A DNA stretch of 64,000 bases from Edaphobacter sp. 4G125 (GCF_014274685.1 NZ_CP060393.1:3903501-3967500); one strand, 5' to 3'. Shown: positions 37,038-46,135, counted from the stretch's first letter. The notes: generated by a model not told the origin, from the letters alone. Made by a program: numbers and translations.

Positions 37038-37418
37038 AGTTCTGTCAAGCTCCCTATTTCTTCAAGAAGTCGGTAAACGATATAGAACAAATCTACTTAT
37101 GCGGATAAATAAACCCGTTTAAAGTGCATTTTTGCTCCATCGTTCTCGCTAAAATTAAAAACAGAGAAGAACTAATAGAAAAAGGGCCTCTGTTTCATCC
37201 GCACCCTCGAAATTGTCATCCACGCTCTTGAAGAGTGGCATCCTTCGGCTGCATTTTGTGACTGCCCTGCGACAAGCGCGATCACGATAACTCTTTTGTT
37301 TTCTATATTTTTATGTTTAAACCTTTTATTTGGAATATTTTACGAGAGAGAATTTCGTTAAATAGCACAAAATAAACGATTTACTTTAAAGCAGGGGAGG
37401 GGGGCCTTCCCTACGGTC
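37038..37418. other. AT-rich convergent gap
   Basis: Between the stops of the YpdA gene and the ABC permease. It is far more AT-rich than the rest of the window, with runs such as TTTTGTTTTCTATATTTTTA near 37297. No ORF of useful length, no clear terminator and no tRNA. Bases 37211-37275 faintly resemble a decayed family B/C repeat in reverse. Confidence 0.6.
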
Positions 37419-38288
37419 CTAACCGATCACTCGGCGCATAAATCCACGGATTCCCAACCAGGTCAGCAGAATCAGGAAGAACGTCAACATGCCCAGGATC
37501 AGGAAAGGATTCATGTGCGGCAGTGTTGGCGTGAGCGCAGAGCGTAGTCCCTCGCTCATATACACAATCGGATTCACCAGAACTCCAATCTGGAGCCAGC
37601 GGATGTGGCTAAGCGCCATCCAGGGATAGTAGACGCAGCCCAGGAAGGTGATCGGCATTACAACGACACCGAAGATCAGGCCGATCTGCTTTGGTTCGAC
37701 CGTCGTGCCGATGGTCAGGCCGAGCGCCCCCGACGTTACCGACGCCAACACAAGGATCGCAATCAGATAAGGCCAACTTGAGACATGCGCCACCACTGGA
37801 GTGGAAGGAATGTAGTATGCCAGTGGAAAAACGACCGCTGCCGCAATCACGCTCTGCATGGCAGAAAAAACGACCTTTTCAATCGCAACGGCTGCGACCG
37901 GCAAAGGACACATCACACGGTCATCAATCTCGCGGGTAATACCGAACTCTTGAGCCAAGGGAAGCGCCACTGCTGCAATTCCGCTAAACATGATGGCCAC
38001 GGCCATCAAGCCGGGTAGCAATACCGTGCTGAAGTCTTGCCCCATCGCGCTTGCAGTTGGATTCATCGATGCTCCGCCACTCATGTTCGGCATGATGAAG
38101 GTGAATACAAAGAGAAACAGCATCGGGTTCATGCAGACGCGGATCACAAAAGGAAAGACCTCACGGCGCAGAACATGTAGATCACGCAGAAATAATCCCG
38201 CAAAGGCGCGCAAGTATTGAGTCTGTATTGAACCGGTCGTTGCCGCCGGCGCGGAAGTCTGAGATTCGATCGTGGCTAATTCTGACAT
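37419..38288 (-). CDS. ABC-2 type transporter permease
   Basis: A 289-residue inner-membrane permease with about six helices. The motif near residue 60 (NPMLFLFVFTFIMPNMSGG) and the later PITFLGCVYYPWMAL match ABC-2 exporters of the DrrB/NodJ kind. It starts 11 bases after the ATPase gene on the same strand and forms an exporter with it. Substrate could be a lipid, drug or polysaccharide; nothing in the sequence decides this. The C-terminus ends in a basic GIRGFMRRVIG. Confidence 0.87.
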   Translation of the reverse strand: MSELATIESQTSAPAATTGSIQTQYLRAFAGLFLRDLHVLRREVFPFVIRVCMNPMLFLFVFTFIMPNMSGGASMNPTASAMGQDFSTVLLPGLMAVAIMFSGIAAVALPLAQEFGITREIDDRVMCPLPVAAVAIEKVVFSAMQSVIAAAVVFPLAYYIPSTPVVAHVSSWPYLIAILVLASVTSGALGLTIGTTVEPKQIGLIFGVVVMPITFLGCVYYPWMALSHIRWLQIGVLVNPIVYMSEGLRSALTPTLPHMNPFLILGMLTFFLILLTWLGIRGFMRRVIG

Positions 38289-38299
38289 GGACGTTCGTC

Positions 38300-39241
38300 C
38301 TACTCGCGAAGGTCGCGGCCCGTGAGCCGGATAAAGACCGTCTCCAGGCTCGGTTCAGTGATGGTCAAATCGCGCAAGCCATAGGGATTGGCAGCATGCA
38401 CGACCTCGGAGAGCAGCCCTTCGGTTCCCTCGGCAAAGATGCGTACTCCTTTGGATGTCATCTCCGCGCTCGAGACCCCGGGCTGGCGCTCAATTTTTTC
38501 GAGCAACCGTGGTGCTCCCTGCAGATCGCGAAGATCCAGCTCGTAGATGCGCTGCGCTCCGACAGAGTTTTTCAAAGCAGCCGGAGTATCTTCTACAAGG
38601 ATCTTGCCGTGATCGATAATGGCGACCCGGTCACAAAGCTCATCGGCCTCTTCCATATAGTGCGTCGTCAGGACAACGGTGATCCCCTCCTGACGGAGGT
38701 TCCGAACCGCCGACCACATAGCGATGCGGCTCTGCGGATCCAGTCCCGCGCTGGGCTCGTCCAGGAAAAGGACCTTCGGATGATGCGCAATCGCACGGGC
38801 GATCTGAACCCGTTGGGCAAGCCCACCCGAAAGCTGCGCTGGATAAGCTCCTGCACGTTCGGTCAGATGAAACTGCTCAAGCAGGTGGTCCGTACGCTTT
38901 TTGGCATCGGCACGGGAGAACCCGAAGAAAAGGCAATGAAAATGAATATTCTCGAAGACCGTGCAGGCACGATCGAGAGTGTTGTACTGCGGTACAACTC
39001 CAATACAACGTCTCGCTTGCGAAGGAGACTTCACGACGTCGATCCCTGCGATCCGGACACGCCCTGCGGTCGGCAGAGCGCGGGTCGTGCAGATGCTGAT
39101 GGTTGTGGTCTTCCCCGCCCCATTCGGCCCCAGAAAGCCATACAACGCTCCTTCGCGCACCGAGAGGTCAATCCCGTCGACCGCGACGACCCGTTGCTTG
39201 CCTTCGTAGACCTTCCTGAGGCCCTCGATCTCAACGATCAT
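38300..39241 (-). CDS. ABC transporter ATP-binding protein (DrrA/NodI type)
   Basis: A 313-residue ATPase. Walker A is GPNGAGKTT near residue 39, the signature is LSGGLAQRV, Walker B is VLFLDEPSAGLDP and the switch histidine lies in VLTTHYMEEA. The C-terminal 80 residues are the extension seen in DrrA-like exporters. It has a good GGAGATCG binding site before ATG 39241 and precedes the permease gene in a two-gene operon. Substrate unknown. Confidence 0.92.
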   Translation of the reverse strand: MIVEIEGLRKVYEGKQRVVAVDGIDLSVREGALYGFLGPNGAGKTTTISICTTRALPTAGRVRIAGIDVVKSPSQARRCIGVVPQYNTLDRACTVFENIHFHCLFFGFSRADAKKRTDHLLEQFHLTERAGAYPAQLSGGLAQRVQIARAIAHHPKVLFLDEPSAGLDPQSRIAMWSAVRNLRQEGITVVLTTHYMEEADELCDRVAIIDHGKILVEDTPAALKNSVGAQRIYELDLRDLQGAPRLLEKIERQPGVSSAEMTSKGVRIFAEGTEGLLSEVVHAANPYGLRDLTITEPSLETVFIRLTGRDLRE

Positions 39242-39383
39242 TCGATCTCCTCTCCTACGCGACCTTCAAATTATATGGAAGCTGAAGTGTTACCTCATAT
39301 TCCATAGACTTAGAAGCTCGCCGCAAAGTCACAAATGCCTTCTGTCATACTCGATCGTGATCGGCTGAGCGTAAAATGTGCAC

Positions 39384-39632
39384 ATGTCGCGTGGATGGGA
39401 GAGTAAATCCGTGGAAGAACAACAGGCCCAGGCCTCCGCTCCAAAGCCAGTAGCACAAGATAACAACGCCGAAGTCGCCGAACGTAAACGTCGCGTTCAG
39501 GCGCTTGAGCTGCAACGGGAACGCATCCTTTCCGAACGCACTTCAAGTCCGCACCGGCGCTCCGCACTAACCAATGCGCTGGCCGATATCGAAGAGAAGC
39601 TCGCCGAGCTGGGCTGGACTGTCCACATGTAA
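39384..39632 (+). CDS. Small conserved coiled-coil protein
   Basis: An 82-residue, charged protein: an N-terminal segment MSRGWESKSVEEQQAQA, a flexible middle, then a helix-rich half with KRRVQALELQRERIL and LTNALADIEEKLAEL likely to form a coiled coil. I recall similar short proteins in other acidobacteria, with the WESKSVEEQQ opening, but know no function. GTG 39378 just upstream is an alternative start. It is convergent with the SDR gene, two bases away. Confidence 0.65.
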   Translation: MSRGWESKSVEEQQAQASAPKPVAQDNNAEVAERKRRVQALELQRERILSERTSSPHRRSALTNALADIEEKLAELGWTVHM

Positions 39633-39634
39633 CT

Positions 39635-40408
39635 TCAGCTATGCCGATGGAAGACGACGGAGTTCGCCTGATCGATAGTCGTCATCACTACGGTATGGAT
39701 GTTCACATGCGCCGGACGTGAAGCGGCCCAGACGATGGCATCGGCAATGTCTTGTGGCTGCAACGGCGTAATGTTCTGGTAGACCTTCTCTGCTCGCTCC
39801 TTATCTCCCCGAAAACGAATCTCGCTGAACTCTGTCTCCACCATTCCGGGATCGATCGAGGTCACGCGCACAGGAGTTCCCATCAGGTCGATCTTCAGTC
39901 CTTCGCTGATCGCTTTCTCTGCCGCCTTGGTTCCACAATAAACAGCGCCATTGGCGTAGGTGATGTAGCCCGCCGTCGAGCCCATGTTGATCACGTGGCC
40001 ACGCCCGCGCTCCACCATGCCGGGAACGACCGCTCGCGTGACATACAGCAGGCCCTTGACGTTGGTGTCGATCATTTCTTCCCAGTTTTCGTGATCGTCT
40101 TCATAGACCTTCGTAAGGCCGCGGCTGAGACCAGCATTGTTGACCAGAACATCGATAGCCGCCCACTCTCCAGGAAGTGCAGCAATTGCCTGCTCTACGG
40201 AGACGCGGTTGCGAACATCCAATATGAAGGTGTGGACCGCAGAAGCGCCTGCCTGACTCAACTCGCTTGCAAGCTCCTTCAATCGCTCTTCACGACGCGC
40301 ACAAACCGCAACACGGGCGCCCTCTCGCGCAAATGCTAATGCAGTTGCCCGGCCGATGCCGGAACTTGCCCCTGTAACCAGAACCGTCTTGCCGCTCAAA
40401 TATCCCAT
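39635..40408 (-). CDS. Short-chain dehydrogenase/reductase (SDR)
   Basis: A 257-residue NAD(P)-dependent oxidoreductase. The cofactor motif is TGASSGIG near the N-terminus, NNAG follows at about residue 92, and the catalytic Tyr and Lys are in VYCGTKAAEKA. The first basic residues after the glycine loop (CARREERL) suggest NADP preference. It belongs to the classical SDRs similar to YdfG/serine 3-dehydrogenase; substrate not fixed. A terminator of the upstream OmpA-family gene lies directly before its start. Confidence 0.88.
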   Translation of the reverse strand: MGYLSGKTVLVTGASSGIGRATALAFAREGARVAVCARREERLKELASELSQAGASAVHTFILDVRNRVSVEQAIAALPGEWAAIDVLVNNAGLSRGLTKVYEDDHENWEEMIDTNVKGLLYVTRAVVPGMVERGRGHVINMGSTAGYITYANGAVYCGTKAAEKAISEGLKIDLMGTPVRVTSIDPGMVETEFSEIRFRGDKERAEKVYQNITPLQPQDIADAIVWAASRPAHVNIHTVVMTTIDQANSVVFHRHS

Positions 40409-40422
40409 AGCCCTTTATAAAC

Positions 40423-40459
40423 AAAAAGCTGGAGGGCCGTCAGATGGCCCTCCAGCTTT
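40423..40459 (-). terminator. Rho-independent terminator after the OmpA-family gene
   Basis: AAAGCTGGAGGGCC (40425-40438) pairs with its full complement (40446-40459). On the minus strand the stem ends in a T run, TTTTTGTTT. Confidence 0.9.
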
Positions 40460-40479
40460 CAATACAATTCAGCAGTTTT

Positions 40480-42099
40480 TTATTCTTGAGGAGGATTAGA
40501 GACCCCGCGCGAAGCGGGAGCAGGCGTTGGAGCCGGTTCTGGAGTGGAATCCGCATCCGGCCCCTTCTGCTGAACACCGATGGCATCGCCTGAGACGACC
40601 AGCTGGACACGGCGGTTCTTTGCTCGCCCCTGTGCAGTGTTGTTATCCGCCACCGGCTTAGCCATGCCGTAACCCGTGGCGGCAATATTGTCTGGGCTAA
40701 CCCCCTGCGTAACCAGAAAATCACGAACCGCTCCAGCGCGGTTTTCCGAGAGCTTCTGGTTGAACTCTGGACTGCCCGTGCTGTCCGTGTATCCCTCGAC
40801 CTGCAGTTTCAAGCCAGGGTAGGCCTGGAGGATCCCGGAAACCTTCGCAAGACTGAGCTGCGTGGTCGGTTTGAGCGTGTACTTTCCGGTATCGAAGAGC
40901 ACGTCCGACATGTTCACAATGAGTCCGCGGGCCGTCTCGCTGGTCGCCAGCACGCTGTTGAGTTGTGCTCGCAGGCGTTCGCGAGCTTCACTCGCCTGAT
41001 CGGCGCTCTTGTTCGCCGCCTGGGCCTGTGCTTGAGCTTGCGCTGCTGCCGCTTCAGCTCGCGCACGTTGCGCATCGGCCTCAGCCTGCGCTGCACGAGC
41101 ATGTGCAGCGTCGAGTGCGGACTGCTGCGCCTGCGCCTGGGCTTGCTGCTGGGCCAACTCGGCATTGCGTTGACGTTCGGCTGCCTGCTTACGCAACGTC
41201 ACCAGACGGGCATCCTCGGCTCGCTGGACCGCCTGACGCGCATAGGTGATCCCCATTCTGGTGTTGGGCTTTTTGCCGGACAGAATGTCGGTAGCGTTCC
41301 GCAAATCCAGCATCGCTTCGTTGTAGATGTCGGAGGCATACTTCTGTGCGCCGGCTTGCTGCGCGATCCGAAGAGCGTTATTGGCCTCGTAGAGCTCAAG
41401 CGGCATCTTTTCGTCGCGCGTGATGGGATTCGCAACCGAGTTGGCTCCGCCGGTTTCGGCATAGGTTCCGCGTGGCAACAGCATGTAGTGCGCGTTTACC
41501 TTTTCGAGTACGCCGGTCGTCTTGTCCTGGATGATCTGGTTCTCCAACACCACCACGTCGCTCGGCTGCGTTACCGAGAAGTAGGGCTCCGCCGTAACTA
41601 CCAGGCCGAAGGACTGAAGCGCCGTTGTAACTGTAATGTCATTCTTCGTCCCGGCAGGAAGGACCTCGCCAAGATTATTCGGACGTCCGTCCGGCGTAAT
41701 CGCCCACAGGACATAAGTGAGGTACTCGGGGCCAAATCCATTCGCCGGGGTCAACCCCTGAAAACGCGCCTCAATGGTGATGCCTCCGCGTTCGCTCGTC
41801 ACCTTGGCCTCGCCCTTGGCCATGGGAAGCAGCGGAGTCCCTTTGAAGGCGATCCGGGTCGATCCGCTGCGATGCAGGTAATTCACGGCATCGAGGTCGC
41901 GCTGGACCACCTTCACACGATAGAGATAGACTCCCTCCGACTCTTTAGTGATCTTGTTATCGTCCGGGGGCGCCTGCTGCGCCATGGGACTCATCTCCTG
42001 GGCCAGCAGTCTTGCCGGATGAGAAAGAAAACAACCCGCAAAAAGAACACCCGGCAGAACAAGTGCAATAGGAATCATTCGACGTTCGATCTTAATCAA
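40480..42099 (-). CDS. OmpA-family outer-membrane protein with long Ala/Gln-rich coiled coil
   Basis: A 539-residue exported protein. After a signal peptide ending near FAGC or LLAQ, the first half is beta-rich. Residues about 240-380 contain a DUF4398-like helix pair and a long Ala/Gln/Arg coiled coil. The C-terminal OmpA domain starts at MSDVLFDTGKYTL (about 397) and includes VEGYTDSTGSPEFNQKLSENRA, the diaminopimelate-binding region that anchors to peptidoglycan. I use TTG 42099, six bases after AGGAG; ATG 42078 is the nearest alternative. It may span wall and outer membrane. Confidence 0.87.
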   Translation of the reverse strand: MIKIERRMIPIALVLPGVLFAGCFLSHPARLLAQEMSPMAQQAPPDDNKITKESEGVYLYRVKVVQRDLDAVNYLHRSGSTRIAFKGTPLLPMAKGEAKVTSERGGITIEARFQGLTPANGFGPEYLTYVLWAITPDGRPNNLGEVLPAGTKNDITVTTALQSFGLVVTAEPYFSVTQPSDVVVLENQIIQDKTTGVLEKVNAHYMLLPRGTYAETGGANSVANPITRDEKMPLELYEANNALRIAQQAGAQKYASDIYNEAMLDLRNATDILSGKKPNTRMGITYARQAVQRAEDARLVTLRKQAAERQRNAELAQQQAQAQAQQSALDAAHARAAQAEADAQRARAEAAAAQAQAQAQAANKSADQASEARERLRAQLNSVLATSETARGLIVNMSDVLFDTGKYTLKPTTQLSLAKVSGILQAYPGLKLQVEGYTDSTGSPEFNQKLSENRAGAVRDFLVTQGVSPDNIAATGYGMAKPVADNNTAQGRAKNRRVQLVVSGDAIGVQQKGPDADSTPEPAPTPAPASRGVSNPPQE

Positions 42100-42235
42100 T
42101 GCAGTCTCCTTGGTCACGTGCAGCCCCTGGCTCCTGCCCCAATCGACAGGAAGACGAGGTGAATTACTGATCTGCAAGAAGTTGCGATGCGTTAAAGAAG
42201 AAAAAAGTAGTCTGAAGCCAACGAAAGCAGGAATA

Positions 42236-42261
42236 GAAAAAGCGCCCTTGAACGGGCGCTT
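42236..42261 (-). terminator. Rho-independent terminator after the GvpL/GvpF-like gene
   Basis: AGCGCCC (42241-42247) pairs with GGGCGCT (42254-42260). On the minus strand it is followed by TTTTTC. Confidence 0.85.
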
Positions 42262-42280
42262 CTCCTTGATTTCTCAATGC

Positions 42281-43015
42281 TCAAGCCGAGTGCTGGTGCG
42301 TATTGGTGCGATGAACAAAGTGATATGGGGGCCACGGTCCGGAGAGCTGCATCTGGCACTCCTTCATCTGTTGCATCGCAGAGGTGTATTTGTTCTGGTA
42401 GCGCTCGATGGTCTTGTTATCGATCAGGTGAGCGATATCGAGAAGCATCTTGCCGGATTCCATGCGGCGGCAGGTAATTTCCTCGGCCAGGGGAAGGAAC
42501 ATTCGGTGCATCTGCACCGAAAGGGCCCGAGCTTTGGATTGGCGTTCGCGCTGACGGCTGGCACTCTCGCGAAGGCTGGACAAATATTGCTGGCCCACCG
42601 TCATATCGCGATGTATCATGCCAGGGCAGATATCGTCGACCAGCACCTTGAGGTGCATCTCGGCCTTGCCCCGCAATCGTTCAACGTTGGCAAGAAAGTG
42701 GCGCTGATTCGAGCGGACCGAGCGACGCAGCGCGTCGTCGTCCTGAAACGTCGTCCCAAAGCGAAAAGGCAGAACCGTGGAGTGCTTGAAACAGTCAGCG
42801 ATCACGCGGGCGTGGTCTTTCTGGGCCTGCTGATCCATCCGGGCGCTGTCTTCGGCATTATGCTCAGTGACGATTACGGCTAAGTCACTGGCTGGAAAAA
42901 GAAAGGTTTGATTTCCAAACAAGCCTGTCACCCCGGCCAGCGGCATCGGGCGACGATGCCGGCAAAGTTCCGGAAAAGCCTGTCTCTCGGCAATACAGTA
43001 GGCGTACCATGCCAT
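42281..43015 (-). CDS. GvpL/GvpF family protein (gas-vesicle-type, orphan)
   Basis: A 244-residue soluble protein matching the GvpL/GvpF family: the N-terminal AWYAYCIAE strand, central VLPFRFGTTF, GKAEMHLKVLVDD, and the C-terminal SGPWPPYHFV. In gas-vesicle operons these proteins are needed for shell assembly. Here there is no gvpA, gvpC, gvpN or gvpG within the window; the gene is flanked by terminators and unrelated envelope genes. Its role in this setting is unknown. A GGAAGG binding site precedes ATG 43015. Confidence 0.85.
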   Translation of the reverse strand: MAWYAYCIAERQAFPELCRHRRPMPLAGVTGLFGNQTFLFPASDLAVIVTEHNAEDSARMDQQAQKDHARVIADCFKHSTVLPFRFGTTFQDDDALRRSVRSNQRHFLANVERLRGKAEMHLKVLVDDICPGMIHRDMTVGQQYLSSLRESASRQRERQSKARALSVQMHRMFLPLAEEITCRRMESGKMLLDIAHLIDNKTIERYQNKYTSAMQQMKECQMQLSGPWPPYHFVHRTNTHQHSA

Positions 43016-43422
43016 CGTTTTTTACCTTCCTTGTTGCGCGACAAGGCTTTAGCCGCCCTGGCAAGCAGTTGTTATGAACTCACACCGAAACGAAAGGTTT
43101 GGACAAATGAATCATTGCAACGCTTTCGACTCCCACACTTGCGCGATAAGCGCACTTATTGAAGCCGAAACGGATACTATGCTGATCGAATAACGGTTGG
43201 CAAGTGGACTGTCCAAAAAAATGCATCCAAAGCGAAGCAAGAAGCATCTCAGACTCATTTCGTCGGCTTTCCTTCGCTTTCTTTTGGGAAGGTAAATCAA
43301 AGTAAATTCTGCTATTTCTCTCCATTCAGGAGGGTCCTTCGTGACAACTCCGCAGGCAGAACCTGTGTCTAAGATTGGAGTTAGAGCAAGAATCAAATTT
43401 CAGGTAAGGCCAATTAAACGCA
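43016..43422. other. Divergent non-coding gap with a strong out-of-frame ribosome binding site
   Basis: Between the GvpL/GvpF-like and DUF481 genes. It contains TGCGC/GCGCA (43141-43155 region) and AGGAGG at 43328-43333, seven bases before a GTG at 43341 whose frame overlaps but does not match the DUF481 gene. No other gene seen. Confidence 0.55.
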
Positions 43423-44643
43423 ATGAATATTCTTCTGCAGAATTCTTCCCCTTTCTGCCCTCGCCGTTATCGAGGTTTCGCGTACGGCGTTGTGGCCGCA
43501 GCCATCTTCGCCACTTTGTTCTCCGTTTCGTCCCGAGCACAGGACAAGCCAGCCGCCCCCGATGTGGTTGTTCTGAAAAACGGAGACCAGTTGACCGGCA
43601 AGTTCGAGCGGAGCGTTGGAACCGATATCACTTTCAAGAGCGACATTGTGGGCGAGGTCACCATCCCCATGGATAAGGTGAGAGAGCTGCGCTCCAACAG
43701 CAACTTCGTCGTTCTACAGAAGAATGAAAAGATTACCCGCCAGCCCAAACAGGCCGGAACCCTCGCCCTGGAGGACAGCACCCTCACGGAGACAATTCCA
43801 GGCATCGCGCCCCAAACGATTCCCGCGAAAAACGTTGCTTATGTCGTCGATGGCGCGACTTACAACAAAGAGTTGAATGGGAATCCCGGCTTCTTCCACG
43901 GATGGAACGGCGCCATTACCGGCGGAGCGACTGTACTACAGTCCAGCTCTTACGGCCAAACCCTTACTGCCGGCATCTCCTTGATTCGCGCGATCCCGTC
44001 TGTCGCTTATCTCCCACCCCGCACCCGTACGACCTTCAACCTGCTGGAGACTTATGGCAAGCTGACTCAGCCGGTGATTCCCAACCCCACAAACCTGCCC
44101 GCTGCGGTGGCGAAGACCAGCATCTTCCATACTGACTTCGAGCACGACAAGTACATTACCCCGCGCTTTTACATGCTGGGAGATCTGTCTTTCGACCATA
44201 ACTTTGCTCAGGGCATGAACCTCCAGCAGATCTACGGCGTGGGCGCTGGATACACGATTCTTCAGGATGCAGTTCAGCAACTCGATGCAAAGGCTGATCT
44301 TCACTACTCACAGTTGAAGTACATCGCTCCTATCCAACCACCGCCACCGGCAGGACCTATTCCTCAGACACCCGATTTGAACCTTATCGGTTCCACCTTC
44401 GGGGAGGCATACAAGAGAACGCTACCGGGCAAGATTCTCCTAACCCAAAGCGGGACTTACATTCAGTCGTGGAACAACACGGATGCCTGGTCAGCTATTG
44501 GATCTTTGGGCCTGGCGCTTCCGGTGTACCACCGTTTCAGCCTGAGCATGAACCTGCTGGATAACTATCTGAATCTTCCCAGTCCGGGATTCAACAAGAA
44601 CAGCTTGCAGTTTGTAACGGGAGTGACCTACACACTGCGCTAA
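43423..44643 (+). CDS. DUF481 family outer-membrane protein
   Basis: A 406-residue exported protein. A signal peptide ends near SSRAQ (about residue 40), and a small domain follows with VVVLKNGDQLTGKFERSVG, common before DUF481 regions. The remaining 270 residues have alternating strands as in a DUF481/YdiY barrel and end in VTGVTYTLR. The family is thought to sit in the outer membrane; its role is poorly known. The ribosome binding site before ATG 43423 is weak, while a much stronger one lies in another frame at 43328. A 15-bp hairpin after the stop ends transcription. Confidence 0.8.
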   Translation: MNILLQNSSPFCPRRYRGFAYGVVAAAIFATLFSVSSRAQDKPAAPDVVVLKNGDQLTGKFERSVGTDITFKSDIVGEVTIPMDKVRELRSNSNFVVLQKNEKITRQPKQAGTLALEDSTLTETIPGIAPQTIPAKNVAYVVDGATYNKELNGNPGFFHGWNGAITGGATVLQSSSYGQTLTAGISLIRAIPSVAYLPPRTRTTFNLLETYGKLTQPVIPNPTNLPAAVAKTSIFHTDFEHDKYITPRFYMLGDLSFDHNFAQGMNLQQIYGVGAGYTILQDAVQQLDAKADLHYSQLKYIAPIQPPPPAGPIPQTPDLNLIGSTFGEAYKRTLPGKILLTQSGTYIQSWNNTDAWSAIGSLGLALPVYHRFSLSMNLLDNYLNLPSPGFNKNSLQFVTGVTYTLR

Positions 44644-44658
44644 TCCCAAGCCAATCGA

Positions 44659-44699
44659 AACAAATCAGGGCGATCCGAGCTGGGTCGCCCTGATTTGTT
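44659..44699. terminator. Bidirectional terminator between the DUF481 and cytochrome genes
   Basis: AACAAATCAGGGCGA (44659-44673) pairs perfectly with 44685-44699; A and T runs at the base serve both directions. Confidence 0.85.
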
Positions 44700-44719
44700 A
44701 ACCACCCCATTCAAAGCGA

Positions 44720-45268
44720 TTATTTGCCTTGAAGAATCTTCAGTACCGGATCGGGCAATCCCTGGTCGGCATTCTTGAGCAAAAGGCTCACCTGCCACAT
44801 CTCGGTATCAGAGAGCACTCCTTTGAAGGCTGGCATTCCAGTCAGGCGAATTCCATTCGCAACCTTCCAATAAGTCTCGCCGGGGTCGTCATCACTGACG
44901 CCTACGACACCTCGATGTCCGTGTTTCTTCCAAAGCGGCGGGGCCTGGGGATACATGTGCTGGGCAAAGCTCACATCCTGCCCTGGTGTTCCATGACAGG
45001 CCGCACATTGTTCGTGATATACCTTTGCTCCTCCTTCGAAGACGTCTTCGCTAATGCCAAAAGGGGGAGTTTTCTTCTCACCATCGATGCGATTGTGCAG
45101 GGGAAGCTGAACAAGAGCCTTCTCAAAGGGAAAGGGAGCATCTTTAACTGCGACAGGTAAAGCACCCAAGCGGAAATAAGCCAAACCCGCGAGTGCAACT
45201 ACTCCCACGCCCAGGACAAACCCCAAGAACAGTTTTCCCAGACCTCCGCCGTTGCTTTTCTTCGCCAT
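44720..45268 (-). CDS. Membrane-anchored mono-heme cytochrome c
   Basis: A 182-residue protein with an uncleaved N-terminal helix (about residues 11-33), then a class I cytochrome c domain. The heme site is CAACH (Cys88, Cys91, His92), and the distal ligand is probably Met145 in TGMPAFKG. It would carry electrons in the periplasm while tethered to the inner membrane. I prefer ATG 45268, seven bases after AAAGGG, to ATG 45274. No oxidase genes lie nearby, so its partner is unknown. Confidence 0.87.
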   Translation of the reverse strand: MAKKSNGGGLGKLFLGFVLGVGVVALAGLAYFRLGALPVAVKDAPFPFEKALVQLPLHNRIDGEKKTPPFGISEDVFEGGAKVYHEQCAACHGTPGQDVSFAQHMYPQAPPLWKKHGHRGVVGVSDDDPGETYWKVANGIRLTGMPAFKGVLSDTEMWQVSLLLKNADQGLPDPVLKILQGK

Positions 45269-45407
45269 ATCCATACCCTTTCAGGGAGTAAAACTGCTTT
45301 TGATTCGCCGTGGATGTTCTAATAAGAAAGGCCCGCGGTTCGACTTCCGGCGGCGCGCCTCAGGTTCCACCATAGCAAGAGCCTAGCTAGTGCAGGAGTA
45401 ATCGTTG

Positions 45408-46100
45408 ATGTTCGGTTTCAGGTTTCGTGTGAAATATGCGGCAGCCGCGCTGGCCGCCGTCTTTGTCGCCAGTGGAGCGAGCTCCCTTCAGGCCCAGTTT
45501 TTCCCTCATCCACGACGGGAAACGAATGCCAATCGCAGAGCTCGTATCGAGCGGACCATTCAGGATACGTACAGCCATAAGTGGGAGGTCGGCGGAGGCG
45601 GCGGCTATCTCCGGTTCCGCTCCGGCGAACTTCTGCAGAAGAACAATGAAGTTACCTTCTTCCTGTCAGGAACCCGCTTCTTCGATCCGAAGTTCGGCAT
45701 CGTGGGGGACGTGCGCGGAGCCTATGGCCATGCCAAGGTTGGGAATACGATCTATAACATCAACAACCCCCAGATTTCTCAGTACACCTTTATGGGCGGC
45801 CCGCTTTACCGCTTCTATCGCGGAGAAAAGTTCGGCGTCAGCGTTTTCGGTACAGCGGGCGCCGGGATCGGAAAGTTCGACAGCGGCTCCAAGGGAATCC
45901 CTGCGCAGAATCTGGGCCTCTGGCCGTCGGAAACACGAGCGGTCTTCTCCGCAGGCGCGAACCTTGACTACAACTTCTATCCGAACCTCGCGTTCCGGAT
46001 CACCCCAACCTATCTGGGGTCGACCTGGGGAGGAACCGTTCAGAACAACCTGGGCGTAAACCTCGGAGTCGTTTACCGCTTCGGGCGAATCAATAAGTAA
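45408..46100 (+). CDS. Outer-membrane beta-barrel protein
   Basis: A 230-residue exported protein with a signal peptide ending near SLQAQ (about residue 30). The mature part has alternating strands of the eight-stranded OmpA/OmpW-like kind (EVGGGGGYLRF, FGVSVFGTAGAG, LGVNLGVVYRFG) and ends close to a Phe-containing last strand. Such small barrels are common in acidobacteria. TTG 45405 is an alternative start; AGGAG lies nine bases before ATG 45408. Specific role unknown. Confidence 0.75.
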   Translation: MFGFRFRVKYAAAALAAVFVASGASSLQAQFFPHPRRETNANRRARIERTIQDTYSHKWEVGGGGGYLRFRSGELLQKNNEVTFFLSGTRFFDPKFGIVGDVRGAYGHAKVGNTIYNINNPQISQYTFMGGPLYRFYRGEKFGVSVFGTAGAGIGKFDSGSKGIPAQNLGLWPSETRAVFSAGANLDYNFYPNLAFRITPTYLGSTWGGTVQNNLGVNLGVVYRFGRINK

Positions 46101-46135
46101 ATTCGCTCGTACAAAAATCAGACCGAGCCCTTGCA

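Noticed and set aside
37038..37418. Insertion sequence remnant in the AT-rich gap
   Set aside because: No terminal inverted repeats, target duplication or transposase fragment could be seen.
38228..39307. A 359-codon plus-strand frame over the ABC ATPase gene
   Set aside because: Antisense to a complete Walker A, signature and Walker B set.
40963..42162. A 399-codon plus-strand frame over the OmpA-family gene
   Set aside because: Antisense shadow of the Ala/Gln-rich coiled coil; the minus strand has the signal peptide and OmpA domain.
42281..46100. A gas-vesicle or microcompartment gene cluster
   Set aside because: Only the single GvpL/GvpF-type gene is present; neighbours are ordinary envelope and cytochrome genes.
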